A stretch of 64,000 bases of DNA from F23-B02 sp045599385 (GTDB lineage Bacteria > Bacillota > Clostridia > Oscillospirales > Oscillospiraceae). Every line of letters starts with the position of its first letter. The stretch's first letter is position 1. The translations under genes were made by a program, and so were the position numbers. Positions 56,899 through 64,000 of the stretch are shown piece after piece. The DNA lies in NCBI GenBank assembly GCA_045599385.1, contig JAZRVW010000037.1, forward strand, positions 1 through 64,000, in the 5' to 3' direction. The notes beneath the pieces were generated by a model. That model was given only the letters and a program-made list of their open reading frames with translations. It was not told where the DNA came from and did no database searches.

Positions 56899-57723
56899 TT
56901 ATATTTTGCCGCCTATGATTTTATACAGGGTTTTCGCAACGCCGAAATCATCGTTTGTTTCGCAGACGTAATCCGCGGATTCGCGGCAATACTGTGTGCC
57001 GTTTTTCACCGAAACGCCCAGCCCCGCGAAAATCAGCATATCCGCATCGTTATCGCCGTTGCCGAAGGCGGCGACATTTTCGGGAGAAACACCCAATTTG
57101 CCGCACAGCCAGCGCAGAGCCTTGCCCTTGCCCGCATCGGCGGCGGCAAACTCCACAAGGCGCGGCGAGGAGCTTGTGACATAGGCGCCCTCTATCAGTC
57201 TGCCCTTTGCATAGGTTTCCGCCTTTACATCGGGCGTAGGGCAGATAATGTCTATGCTGTCAAGGCGGTTAATATTCTCCGCAATGCACGAGCGCATATC
57301 CGCAACGGGCTTGCGTGTTGTCTGCACATAGCTTATATATGCCTCGCTGCAGCCGTATTTTACGGGGTTTTCCATGTACTCCTTAAGGCAGTAGGGCTGA
57401 CCCTCGATGAAGCACTCAAACATGGCGTCGGGAAACGCATCAAGAATTGCCTGTGCCACCTTTTCGGGAATGGTTCGGGAATAAATGCGCTCAGCCGTCT
57501 TTGCCATTTCAACTGCCGAGCCGTTGGAGGTTATGGCGTAATTAACGCCCTCGATTTCAAGTATTCTTTTCGGAAGCGAGGTAAAGGCTCTGCCAGAGGC
57601 GACCACAATTTCAATGCCCGCTTTTGCGGTTTCAATGAGGGCGGCGTAGGTTTCCTCCGCCAGCGTGGAATCGGATTTCAGCGTTGTGTCGTCAAGGTCA
57701 AGTGCCACAAGTTTAATGTTCAT
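56899..57723 (-). CDS. Cof-type HAD-IIB phosphatase
   Basis: The protein has 274 residues. HAD motif I is DLDDTTLKSD and motif IV is FGNGDNDADM; VVASGRAF fits motif II. The C2B cap is typical of Cof/YidA-like sugar or nucleotide phosphatases. Substrate not determinable. It ends next to the REP copies and is divergent from the cobalamin-riboswitch operon. Confidence 0.92.
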   Translation of the reverse strand: MNIKLVALDLDDTTLKSDSTLAEETYAALIETAKAGIEIVVASGRAFTSLPKRILEIEGVNYAITSNGSAVEMAKTAERIYSRTIPEKVAQAILDAFPDAMFECFIEGQPYCLKEYMENPVKYGCSEAYISYVQTTRKPVADMRSCIAENINRLDSIDIICPTPDVKAETYAKGRLIEGAYVTSSSPRLVEFAAADAGKGKALRWLCGKLGVSPENVAAFGNGDNDADMLIFAGLGVSVKNGTQYCRESADYVCETNDDFGVAKTLYKIIGGKI

Positions 57724-57752
57724 ATTATCACCGCTTTGATTTTACCATTTGC

Positions 57753-57781
57753 TTGACGAAAGGGCAATTATATTTTATAAT
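57753..57781 (+). promoter_or_regulatory. Promoter of the cobalamin-riboswitch operon
   Basis: TTGACG, 17 bp and TATAAT, ending just before the riboswitch sequence. Confidence 0.65.
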
Positions 57782-57784
57782 TTT

Positions 57785-57970
57785 GGCATATATCGGGCTG
57801 TTCAGGGAAATGGAAGTGAAAATCTTCCGCGAGGCCGTCACTGTGATTTGCTTTTTACAATAAGTCAGAATGCCTGCTCAGCGTGCCGCACAAAGTAAAC
57901 TACGGACCCTGGTTGACTTTTATTCTGCCCTGATAGAACTCTTCTTGGCTTTGTGTGGACTTCCGACCAC
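57785..57970 (+). promoter_or_regulatory. Cobalamin riboswitch with expression platform
   Basis: The conserved core is visible: GGGAAATGGAAGTGAAAATC, then GCGAGGCCGTCACTGT, and the B12-box-like AAGTCAGAATGCCTGC (57862-57877). Downstream, GCACAAAG and CTTTGTGT can pair, near the AAAGGAGAG ribosome binding site. It should shut off the DUF4430/ECF-S genes when B12 is present. The exact fold was not computed. Confidence 0.8.
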
Positions 57971-57994
57971 ATTCAGTAAAGGAGAGTATTTTTT

Positions 57995-58408
57995 ATGAAG
58001 AAAAACAAAAAAACAATCATTGCGGTCATTCTGCTGGCTGTTCTTATTGCCGCTGCTGTGCTGGTATGGCACTTCTTCGGTCCAAACAAAGAAGCAAACA
58101 GCTTTGACAAGGAAATCACCGTCACCGTTATCCATGGCGATGGCGCTCAGAAGGACTTCGTCATCGGCACCAATGAGGAAAACCTGCGCGGCGCTCTTGA
58201 GCAGGAAAAGCTCATAGAGGGCGATGAGGGTGAGTTCGGGCTTTTCATCACCTCCGTTGACGGCGAAGCCGCCGATGCCTCGGCTGAGGAGTGGTGGTGC
58301 GTTTGTGACGGCGAAGGAAATATGCTCATGTCAAGCGTTGACGGCACGGTCATAAACGACGGCGACAGCTTTCAGATAGTACTCAAGACGGGTTATGATG
58401 AGTTCTAA
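57995..58408 (+). CDS. DUF4430-domain protein, exported or anchored
   Basis: The protein has 137 residues. The N-terminal helix (about 7-27) is a signal anchor. The rest is a DUF4430/transcobalamin C-terminal-like domain with LRGALEQEKLIEG, SVDGEAADA and EEWWCVCDGEG, and an end matching the family. In other gut Firmicutes such proteins sit beside B12 uptake genes. The cobalamin riboswitch upstream and the ECF-S gene downstream support a role in capturing B12. It has no lipobox. Confidence 0.85.
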   Translation: MKKNKKTIIAVILLAVLIAAAVLVWHFFGPNKEANSFDKEITVTVIHGDGAQKDFVIGTNEENLRGALEQEKLIEGDEGEFGLFITSVDGEAADASAEEWWCVCDGEGNMLMSSVDGTVINDGDSFQIVLKTGYDEF

Positions 58409-58892
58409 GCCTACTGTAAAGGAGATTGCCCTTCTGGCAATTATGGCCGCCCTGATGTTCGCCTCCCAGGTGGTCATGGCATCGCTTCCGAACATTCACA
58501 TCGTGGCTCTGCTGATTATTCTCACCACCTTTATGTTCGGCTGGAAAGCTATGTACTCAGTGGTGGTATTCATCATTCTTGAGGGGCTCATGTTCGGCTT
58601 CGGCCCCTGGTGGTTCGGCTATATCATCGCATGGCCTCTGCTCGTTATCGTCACCGTTATTTTCAGGGCAAACACGGCGCCGCTTTTCTGGGCAGTTATT
58701 TCGGGACTTCACGGGCTTTTCTTCGGCGCACTCTGCGCCGTTCCCCAAATTTTCATTCTCGGGGGAAAAGGCGCTTTCGCCTGGTGGGTAAGCGGCATTC
58801 CCTTTGACCTTATCCACTGCGCAGGCAATTTCGTGCTTGCGCTGGTGCTGATTTCGCCTCTGCGCAGGCTGACCGAAAAACTTATGAAATGA
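58395..58892 (+). CDS. ECF transporter S component, probably for cobalamin
   Basis: The protein has 165 residues and five to six membrane helices. ALLAIMAALMFASQVVMA is the usual start of ECF S proteins, and the S-type fold ends with HCAGNFVLALVLI. It overlaps the DUF4430 gene by 14 bases and shares its cobalamin riboswitch, so the vitamin is probably B12 or a precursor (CbrT-like). The EcfA/EcfT energy module is not in this window and is assumed to be shared. Two adjacent Met codons are possible starts. Confidence 0.85.
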   Translation: MMSSKPTVKEIALLAIMAALMFASQVVMASLPNIHIVALLIILTTFMFGWKAMYSVVVFIILEGLMFGFGPWWFGYIIAWPLLVIVTVIFRANTAPLFWAVISGLHGLFFGALCAVPQIFILGGKGAFAWWVSGIPFDLIHCAGNFVLALVLISPLRRLTEKLMK

Positions 58893-58926
58893 AAAAAATC
58901 CACTCGCTATGCGAGTGGATTTTTTC
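58892..58926. terminator. Bidirectional terminator
   Basis: The stem AAATCCACTCGC / GCGAGTGGATTT has a TAT loop. It lies between the ECF-S gene and the converging kinase gene. Confidence 0.9.
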
Positions 58927-59833
58927 AGCACATGAGGTTTATTCTGCGGTGCAGAATTTTTATATCAAAGGTGCCTTCAAGCGTCTGCTGCTCGCCGTCA
59001 ACGTTCCAGTCAAACGGCTCGTCGGTGGTTATTGTCATTCCCGAACAGCGACAGAATTTTGTGAATTTCATATTGGGGTCATTGTTTTTGAGCGCCTTGT
59101 AGAGCTTATTCAGCTCCGGCTTTGAGTTTGGCTTCAGGATAAGCGCAATCTCAAACAGTCCGTCATCGGCGATGACCGGCTGGCGAAAGCTTTTGAGAAG
59201 CTTTTCCGCAATGTTGCAGGAGGAGGCGGTTACACCGAAGAGGAAATCCCCCTCAAACTCCTCGCCGTCCATTTCAATCTTCAGATGATTGCTGCGCAGG
59301 CGGTTCAAGTCCATGAGCGCGCCGAGGATATATGCCTTGCCGCCCAGATAGTTTTTAAGGCTCTGGGGCGTTGTGTATGCCTGCCATGTGAAAGCGCCGA
59401 ACTCGGCGGAGTTTATAAAATACTTATTGCCGATTGCGCCGATGTCAATGGCCTTTATCTCGCCCTCGACAATATTTTTTGCCGCCTCGAGAATGTCCTT
59501 GGAAAGTCCGTGGTACTCGGCAAAGTCATTGGTGCTTCCGCAGGGAATATAGCCCACCTTGGTTTTGAGACCGGCGTCTATTATACCCGTTATGGTTTCG
59601 TTCAGCGTTCCGTCACCGCCGCTGCAGCAGATTATATCATAATCCTTGCCGTAGGCCATGACGTACTTTGTCGCGTCCTCTTTTTCCATAGTCGGAAAGA
59701 CCGTTACCTTATATCCGCCCTTCGTAAACACCGCGAGAACTTCGGCAAGGTTTTTCTCAATTGCCTTTTTGCCTGCCACGGGGTTTACTATGAACATCAT
59801 CTTTTTTTCAAGCTTTGTAATTATTTCTGACAT
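58925..59833 (-). CDS. Diacylglycerol kinase-family lipid kinase (YegS/DgkB-like)
   Basis: The protein has 302 residues from the ATG at 59833 (weak GGTGA before it). FIVNPVAGKK and CSGGDGTLNE are the DAGK catalytic-domain signatures; GSTNDFA follows. The C-terminal domain ends with DGEQQTLEG-type motif. It phosphorylates diacylglycerol or a related lipid. The TTG-started extension to 59908 lacks a ribosome binding site. Confidence 0.9.
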   Translation of the reverse strand: MSEIITKLEKKMMFIVNPVAGKKAIEKNLAEVLAVFTKGGYKVTVFPTMEKEDATKYVMAYGKDYDIICCSGGDGTLNETITGIIDAGLKTKVGYIPCGSTNDFAEYHGLSKDILEAAKNIVEGEIKAIDIGAIGNKYFINSAEFGAFTWQAYTTPQSLKNYLGGKAYILGALMDLNRLRSNHLKIEMDGEEFEGDFLFGVTASSCNIAEKLLKSFRQPVIADDGLFEIALILKPNSKPELNKLYKALKNNDPNMKFTKFCRCSGMTITTDEPFDWNVDGEQQTLEGTFDIKILHRRINLMC

Positions 59834-59944
59834 TAAGCAATCACCCGTAATACTGTTTGCGGATTTTCTGACGTATATCATTTTACTCCATTTGGAGAAT
59901 AAAGGCAACTATAAGTTTGATTCAGGACGGTTATTAAACTTATT

Positions 59945-61075
59945 TTACGAGATTTTTTCTACGGTATAGGTCTGCCGCAGTATTTCAAAGCCCGCACGAA
60001 ACAGCGGATTCACCGTCCAGTAGCTTATTCCCGCAAGACCGTACTCGCTCACAAGGGCAAGCCTCGCCTTCACGCTTCGGGCATCTTCAAACCAGACCTC
60101 ACGCTGTTTTCCGTCCGCCGAAGTATATCTGAACCACGGTGCCTGGGCTGCGGTGTCAAACTTTATTTCCGCATAAACGGAGTCCGCGAGATTTGCCGCC
60201 GCCGCGTTTGAGATTACCGAGGCCGCGTTGCCCTGCTTCCAGGGCAGAGTCCAGCTGTAGCCGTAATTCGAGAAGCCCAGAAGGATTTTTCCAGCGGGGA
60301 TTCGCGTTACGGCATAATCAAGCACCCTCCGCATGAGGTTTACGGGGGAAACCGCCCTCGGCGATGAGTAGGTATAGCCCCACTCGTAAGTCATGAGAAT
60401 TACCCTGTCGCAGTACTGTCCGTGAACGGCATAGTCAATGGCCTCATATATGAAGCCCTGCTGATTATCCGAGGTCTTCGGCGCAATGGCGGTGCTCAGA
60501 AAATAGCCCGCAGGGTGCAGGATTTCCGAGGCGCGCCGCAGGAAGTTGTTGTAGCTCTCGCGGTCATAGGGGTAGATGTACTCAAAATTAAAGTTTACTC
60601 CGAAATAGCCCTTCTGACGCAACAGCCGCAGCATATTATCAAAAAACCGGCTCTGCACCGCGTCATCGGTAAACAGCGCGTGGCTTATATCCCCCGAAAA
60701 GCCTCCGTTTGCGCCGATGTTCGTTACGGTAAGCAGGGGCATAACATTCTGCCCGTAGGCAGCGCTGATAAGGCTTTCATCACTTAATGGGATTATATTC
60801 CCCTCCGCGTCAGCGCGGTTTGAAAAGGGGCTGAAATACGTCAGATACGGCAGGCTTTCCCTCAGCGTTTCTGCCGAAATATTCGGATAGGCATAGCCGT
60901 TTACCTCGATTTCACCCGTCGGGCTGCTGTTGTCCGGAATGGCAAGCGCCTGCCCTATCGTGAGCCTTGAGGGGTCATTAAGCTGGTTTGTATAGGCTAT
61001 GTTCTGTGACGGCACTCCCGTGCGTCGAGCTATGGAATACAGCGAGTCCCCGCGCTTTACAACATAAATGCTCAT
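59945..61075 (-). CDS. LysM plus GH18 spore-wall hydrolase (YaaH/SleL-like)
   Basis: The protein has 376 residues. An N-terminal LysM (YVVKRGDSLYSIARRTGV, about 4-46) binds peptidoglycan. A GH18 domain follows, with GVNFNFEYIYPYD (the DxxDxDxE equivalent is NFNFEY, with Glu as the acid) and WTVNPLFRAGF. SleL/YaaH N-acetylglucosaminidases help germination and usually have two LysM repeats; this one has one. No signal peptide, as in many spore-coat hydrolases. Substrate binding may be spore-specific (inference). Confidence 0.88.
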   Translation of the reverse strand: MSIYVVKRGDSLYSIARRTGVPSQNIAYTNQLNDPSRLTIGQALAIPDNSSPTGEIEVNGYAYPNISAETLRESLPYLTYFSPFSNRADAEGNIIPLSDESLISAAYGQNVMPLLTVTNIGANGGFSGDISHALFTDDAVQSRFFDNMLRLLRQKGYFGVNFNFEYIYPYDRESYNNFLRRASEILHPAGYFLSTAIAPKTSDNQQGFIYEAIDYAVHGQYCDRVILMTYEWGYTYSSPRAVSPVNLMRRVLDYAVTRIPAGKILLGFSNYGYSWTLPWKQGNAASVISNAAAANLADSVYAEIKFDTAAQAPWFRYTSADGKQREVWFEDARSVKARLALVSEYGLAGISYWTVNPLFRAGFEILRQTYTVEKIS

Positions 61076-61110
61076 ATCTTCACCTCACGGTATGATATGA
61101 GCATCTTTTA

Positions 61111-61575
61111 TTATATGTTCCTGCCGTTTAGTTTTGCCGAGATGAGCTCATCGCCGTCATAGCTGAGCTTCAGGGAGAAAAAGGGCTCGTCGCTGTCAAG
61201 CAGACGGAGGAATATTTTATCCCCCTCCCACAGCGTCAGCTTCATGAGCTCGGATTTTTTTATCCACTCAAGCTCACCCTCGCTGCATTCGCCGATTTCG
61301 CCCTCAAAGCCGTCGGCGGTGAACAGGTGCATGAACTCAGCTTCGCACTTTGTATTCACAAATGTGACGATGCCGCGATAGCGCCACGATGTAAGCTCAA
61401 GTCCGCTTTCCTCACGCACCTCGCGCAGCAGACACTCCTCGGGGCTTTCGTTTTCCTCGAATTTTCCGCCAAGACCTATCCACTTGTCTTTGTTGATATC
61501 GTTTTCCTTTTTCACACGATGGAGCATGAGATACTCATCGCCGCGTTCAATATAGCAAAGAGTTGTGTTAAGCAT
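61111..61575 (-). CDS. NUDIX hydrolase (8-oxo-dGTP diphosphatase-like)
   Basis: The protein has 154 residues. The Nudix box is complete: G(x5)E(x7)REVREESGL spanning about 38-60. The start MLNTTLCYIERGDEYLMLHR is typical of the MutT/YtkD-like group. It could clear oxidised nucleotides or other nucleoside diphosphate compounds. Single gene. Confidence 0.88.
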   Translation of the reverse strand: MLNTTLCYIERGDEYLMLHRVKKENDINKDKWIGLGGKFEENESPEECLLREVREESGLELTSWRYRGIVTFVNTKCEAEFMHLFTADGFEGEIGECSEGELEWIKKSELMKLTLWEGDKIFLRLLDSDEPFFSLKLSYDGDELISAKLNGRNI

Positions 61576-61677
61576 TGCAATTTCCTCTTGTTGAATATAC
61601 TGTATATATGTTATTATATCCTCAGTTACACAAATCTGACAAGCATATTTTTTATAGGGAGAAAGGGGTAACGAATA

Positions 61678-62934
61678 ATGAAATTAGATGCGTTAATAAA
61701 CGCAAAAGACCGTGCCGCCCAATTCATGATGGACGACATCAAGATGATCTGCACCACCATGCCCAAACGCGATCCGGGCTCCGAGGGTGAGAAGCAGGTT
61801 TGCGACTACTTCGCAAAGCTCTGCACAGAGGAATACGGCTGCGAAGAGGCTCACGTTGAGTCCTTCAAGGAAAACCCCATGTCCTTCTTCGGCTGGATAC
61901 GCTTTACCTTTACCATGACCATAGTTGCCGCCATTCTCTGCTTCTTCAAGGTCAAGGCGCTGGCGGCTGTATCTTTGGTGCTGTCTTTAGGCGGCTGGCT
62001 TCTGGCTCTGCTGCAATTCGGTATGTACCTCCCCATCGTTGACAGATTCTTCCCCGAAATGACCGGTCATAACGTGTGGGCAGTGAAGAAACCCAAGGGC
62101 GAGGTCAAGGCCCGTGTGCTCTTCTGCGGTCACTGCGACGCGGTTTGGGAATGGCCCGTGAACTACGCATTAGGCGGCGTTTGCTTTGAAGGTCATCTTG
62201 TTATCTCCGCAATCGGCACCCTGTATTATCTGGCCGTTGCCATTATGATTCTCTGCGGCGCTGATCCCGAAACCGTCAAGTCCATGTGCCTCTGGGGTCT
62301 GCTGTTCATGCCCTTTGAAATCGGTATGTTCTTCATGTGGACATGGTGGGACCCCCATCACGACAAGCGCAACATTGTTGACGGTGCAAACGACAACCTC
62401 TCCGGCTGCTACATGGGTCTTGCGGTACTCAAGGAGCTGAAGGAGCAGGGAATCGAGCTGGAGCACACCGAGTTCGGCATTGTGAACGTGGGCTCCGAGG
62501 AGGCGGGTCTTCGCGGCTCCAAGGCATGGTGCAAGGCTCACAAGGGTGAGTTTGATGACGTGCCTACCTTTATTTATTCCTTTGACACCATTTTTGACCC
62601 CAAGTTCCTGCTGGCAAACTACCGTGACCTCAACGCCACGATTAAGACCGACGAGGCTCTCGGCGACCTCTTCATGAAGAGTGCCGCGGAGCTGGGTATT
62701 CACTGCGGCAAGGGCGTTGTGCCTCCTCTGGGCGGTGCCACCGACGGTGCGGCCTTCTGTCAGGCGGGTATGCGTGCCTTCTCCGTTACAGGTCTTAATC
62801 ACAAGCTGGAAAACTACTATCACACCAGACGCGATACATGGGACAACATGAACAAGCAGGGTCTTGCGGATTGCTACGCGGTTTCCTGCAAGGTGCTGGA
62901 GTACATAGAAAACGGCTACATGGAAGGCAAATAA
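61678..62934 (+). CDS. M28-family zinc peptidase with membrane helices
   Basis: The protein has 418 residues, with GAAAGGGG before the ATG. Helices at about 68-105 and 175-215 interrupt the peptidase fold. Metal ligands: His/Asp in GHCDAVWEW, Asp in DGANDNLSGC and Glu in GSEEAGLRGS, with a late His in LNHKLENYYH. It is an aminopeptidase-like enzyme attached to the membrane. The natural substrate is unknown. It is followed by a terminator. Confidence 0.85.
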   Translation: MKLDALINAKDRAAQFMMDDIKMICTTMPKRDPGSEGEKQVCDYFAKLCTEEYGCEEAHVESFKENPMSFFGWIRFTFTMTIVAAILCFFKVKALAAVSLVLSLGGWLLALLQFGMYLPIVDRFFPEMTGHNVWAVKKPKGEVKARVLFCGHCDAVWEWPVNYALGGVCFEGHLVISAIGTLYYLAVAIMILCGADPETVKSMCLWGLLFMPFEIGMFFMWTWWDPHHDKRNIVDGANDNLSGCYMGLAVLKELKEQGIELEHTEFGIVNVGSEEAGLRGSKAWCKAHKGEFDDVPTFIYSFDTIFDPKFLLANYRDLNATIKTDEALGDLFMKSAAELGIHCGKGVVPPLGGATDGAAFCQAGMRAFSVTGLNHKLENYYHTRRDTWDNMNKQGLADCYAVSCKVLEYIENGYMEGK

Positions 62935-62939
62935 CACCC

Positions 62940-62972
62940 AAAAACCTCTCTGCAATGCAGAGAGGTTTTTTT
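62940..62972 (+). terminator. Terminator after the M28 peptidase
   Basis: The stem AACCTCTCTGC / GCAGAGAGGTT has an AAT loop and a TTTTTTT tail. Confidence 0.92.
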
Positions 62973-63032
62973 AGGCGCTTTGCTCCTGAAATTTTTCATC
63001 AGGTGATGAAAAAAACATGCTGTCAAAAAGCT

Positions 63033-63061
63033 TTGACTGTTATACTATCTTGTGCTATGAT
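63033..63061 (+). promoter_or_regulatory. Promoter of the SDR gene
   Basis: TTGACT, 17 bp and TATGAT with a preceding TGC. Confidence 0.55.
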
Positions 63062-63135
63062 GTAATTAATAACCAATTTGTATGCTAACATGCACAACGT
63101 GGCTATGAAATATTAACGAAAGGGAGATAATCAGC

Positions 63136-63933
63136 ATGATAGACAACAAAACAATTGTTATCACCGGCGCATCCAGCGGTATCGGCTTTGAAACGCTGAA
63201 GCTGCTCGCCAAAGGCAAGGGCAACAAAATTCTTGCCGTTGCACGCAAGCCCGAGAAACTTGAGGGCTTTGCATCAAACGTCATTCCCTTCGCAGCCGAC
63301 GTCAGCAGCAAAGAGGGTGTCGACTCCATATTTGCAAAGGCAGAAGAGCTTTTCGGAAAAATTGACCTCTTCTTTGCAAATGCAGGCTTCCCCTATTATG
63401 AGGCTTATGACTACGTTGACTGGGACAGAATCGAAAAAATCTTCAACACCAACACGCTGTCCCCCATCTATACATACGCAAAGTATGTTGAGCACCTCGG
63501 CGACAGAGAAGGTCACCTTGCAATGACCATTTCCGCCATGGGTCAGATGGCAATGCCCGGCTACGCACTCTACGGCGCAACCAAGTTCGGTCTTGAGGGC
63601 TTCCAGCAGGGTATCCGCATTGAAATGCCCAAGAACCTCGCCATGACCTGCCTCTACCCCGTTTCCACTGCAACCAACTTCTTCAAGGTTGCCGCCGACG
63701 GCAAGAAGGTCGACAAGCCCTTCCCCGTTCAGAAGCCTCAGATCGTTGCAAAGAAGATGGTCAAGGCGCTTGAAAAGGGCAAGGAGAGCGTATTCCCCTG
63801 CGGTCTGTTCGTATTCGCAAAGCTGCTCATGGGTCACTGTCCTCCCGTACGCAGCTTCTACTGGGGCATGGAGCGCAAAAAGCTTGAGCGCCACCTGCTT
63901 AACACCCAGAACAAAAAGCTCAAAATAAAATAA
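63136..63933 (+). CDS. Short-chain dehydrogenase/reductase
   Basis: The protein has 265 residues. The Rossmann motif TGASSGIGF (about 9-17), the NAG-like FANAGF and the catalytic YGATK with a preceding Ser in TISAMG fit a classical SDR. It uses NAD(P)(H). The C-terminus is basic and helical. The substrate is unknown. Monocistronic, ending in a terminator. Confidence 0.9.
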   Translation: MIDNKTIVITGASSGIGFETLKLLAKGKGNKILAVARKPEKLEGFASNVIPFAADVSSKEGVDSIFAKAEELFGKIDLFFANAGFPYYEAYDYVDWDRIEKIFNTNTLSPIYTYAKYVEHLGDREGHLAMTISAMGQMAMPGYALYGATKFGLEGFQQGIRIEMPKNLAMTCLYPVSTATNFFKVAADGKKVDKPFPVQKPQIVAKKMVKALEKGKESVFPCGLFVFAKLLMGHCPPVRSFYWGMERKKLERHLLNTQNKKLKIK

Positions 63934-63941
63934 ACATTAAT

Positions 63942-63979
63942 AAAAATCAGCTGACAGATGTCAGCTGATTTTTATTTGT
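63942..63979 (+). terminator. Terminator after the SDR gene
   Basis: The stem AAATCAGCTGACA / TGTCAGCTGATTT has a GA loop. Confidence 0.88.
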
Positions 63980-64000
63980 TGAAGGATACGGATTGCCACG

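Noticed and set aside
1..64000. CRISPR array, prophage or DDE insertion sequence
   Set aside because: No regularly spaced repeats, phage structural genes or DDE transposase motifs were seen.

Overview
The window looks like chromosome from a spore-forming, anaerobic Clostridia-type Firmicute, probably an uncultured gut member of the Oscillospirales or a relative (inference). The grounds are strong AGGAGG ribosome binding sites, TTGACA/TATAAT promoters often with an extended TGn -10, spore-cortex hydrolases of the SleB and YaaH type, a complete Rnf complex, 2-hydroxyacyl-CoA dehydratase subunits and abundant stem-loop terminators. I see no prophage, CRISPR array or DDE transposase. Mobile signals are limited to a RAYT/REP cluster, one MITE-like element and structured repeats next to both tRNA genes.

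Layout. 0-2 kb: tandem rRNA-type promoters pointing off the left edge, a zinc-ribbon membrane protein and a SleB-like hydrolase. 2-7 kb: rnfCDGEAB operon (minus strand). 7-10 kb: GH2 glycosidase, a palindromic repeat, and an XRE regulator/membrane protein pair with a two-site operator. 10-18 kb: nucleoside salvage and uptake (udk-tdk-aquaporin facing deoD, then a BMP lipoprotein and its ABC transporter). 18-24 kb: recJ-relA-dtd-MBL hydrolase-small export protein operon, then tRNA-Leu. 24-34 kb: a double-glycine-leader peptide, a transglutaminase-like protein, an NSS transporter, a 37-residue microprotein, a KdpDE-like two-component system, a YitT protein, dCMP deaminase, a YmdB-like phosphodiesterase and tRNA-Arg with duplicated 3' pieces. 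34-44 kb: a sensor/SpoIIE-phosphatase/kinase fusion with its STAS partner, a DUF364 protein, a glycerol-1-phosphate dehydrogenase-like enzyme, two tandem hydrophobic micropeptides, a 48-residue membrane peptide, a dehydratase pair and dUTPase. 44-54 kb: PAP2 and FHA proteins, MntP/TVP38, glycyl-tRNA synthetase, NAD synthetase, a YlmH-type S4 protein and a TetM-like GTPase fused to a YacP/Rae1-type NYN nuclease. 54-64 kb: hydrolase/MFS pair, RAYT with REPs, HAD phosphatase, a cobalamin-riboswitch-controlled DUF4430/ECF-S pair, lipid kinase, LysM-GH18, NUDIX, M28 peptidase and SDR.

Most notable: (1) the TetM-like GTPase-NYN fusion overlapping a YlmH gene, suggesting a ribosome-rescue module; (2) two tandem 21-22-residue paralogous micropeptides; (3) an orphan double-glycine-leader peptide; (4) a RAYT transposase gene bounded by REP palindromes with another REP forming part of its own reading frame; (5) duplicated tRNA-Arg 3' fragments in a nested hairpin region. 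Functions come from motif reading only; no database search was run.
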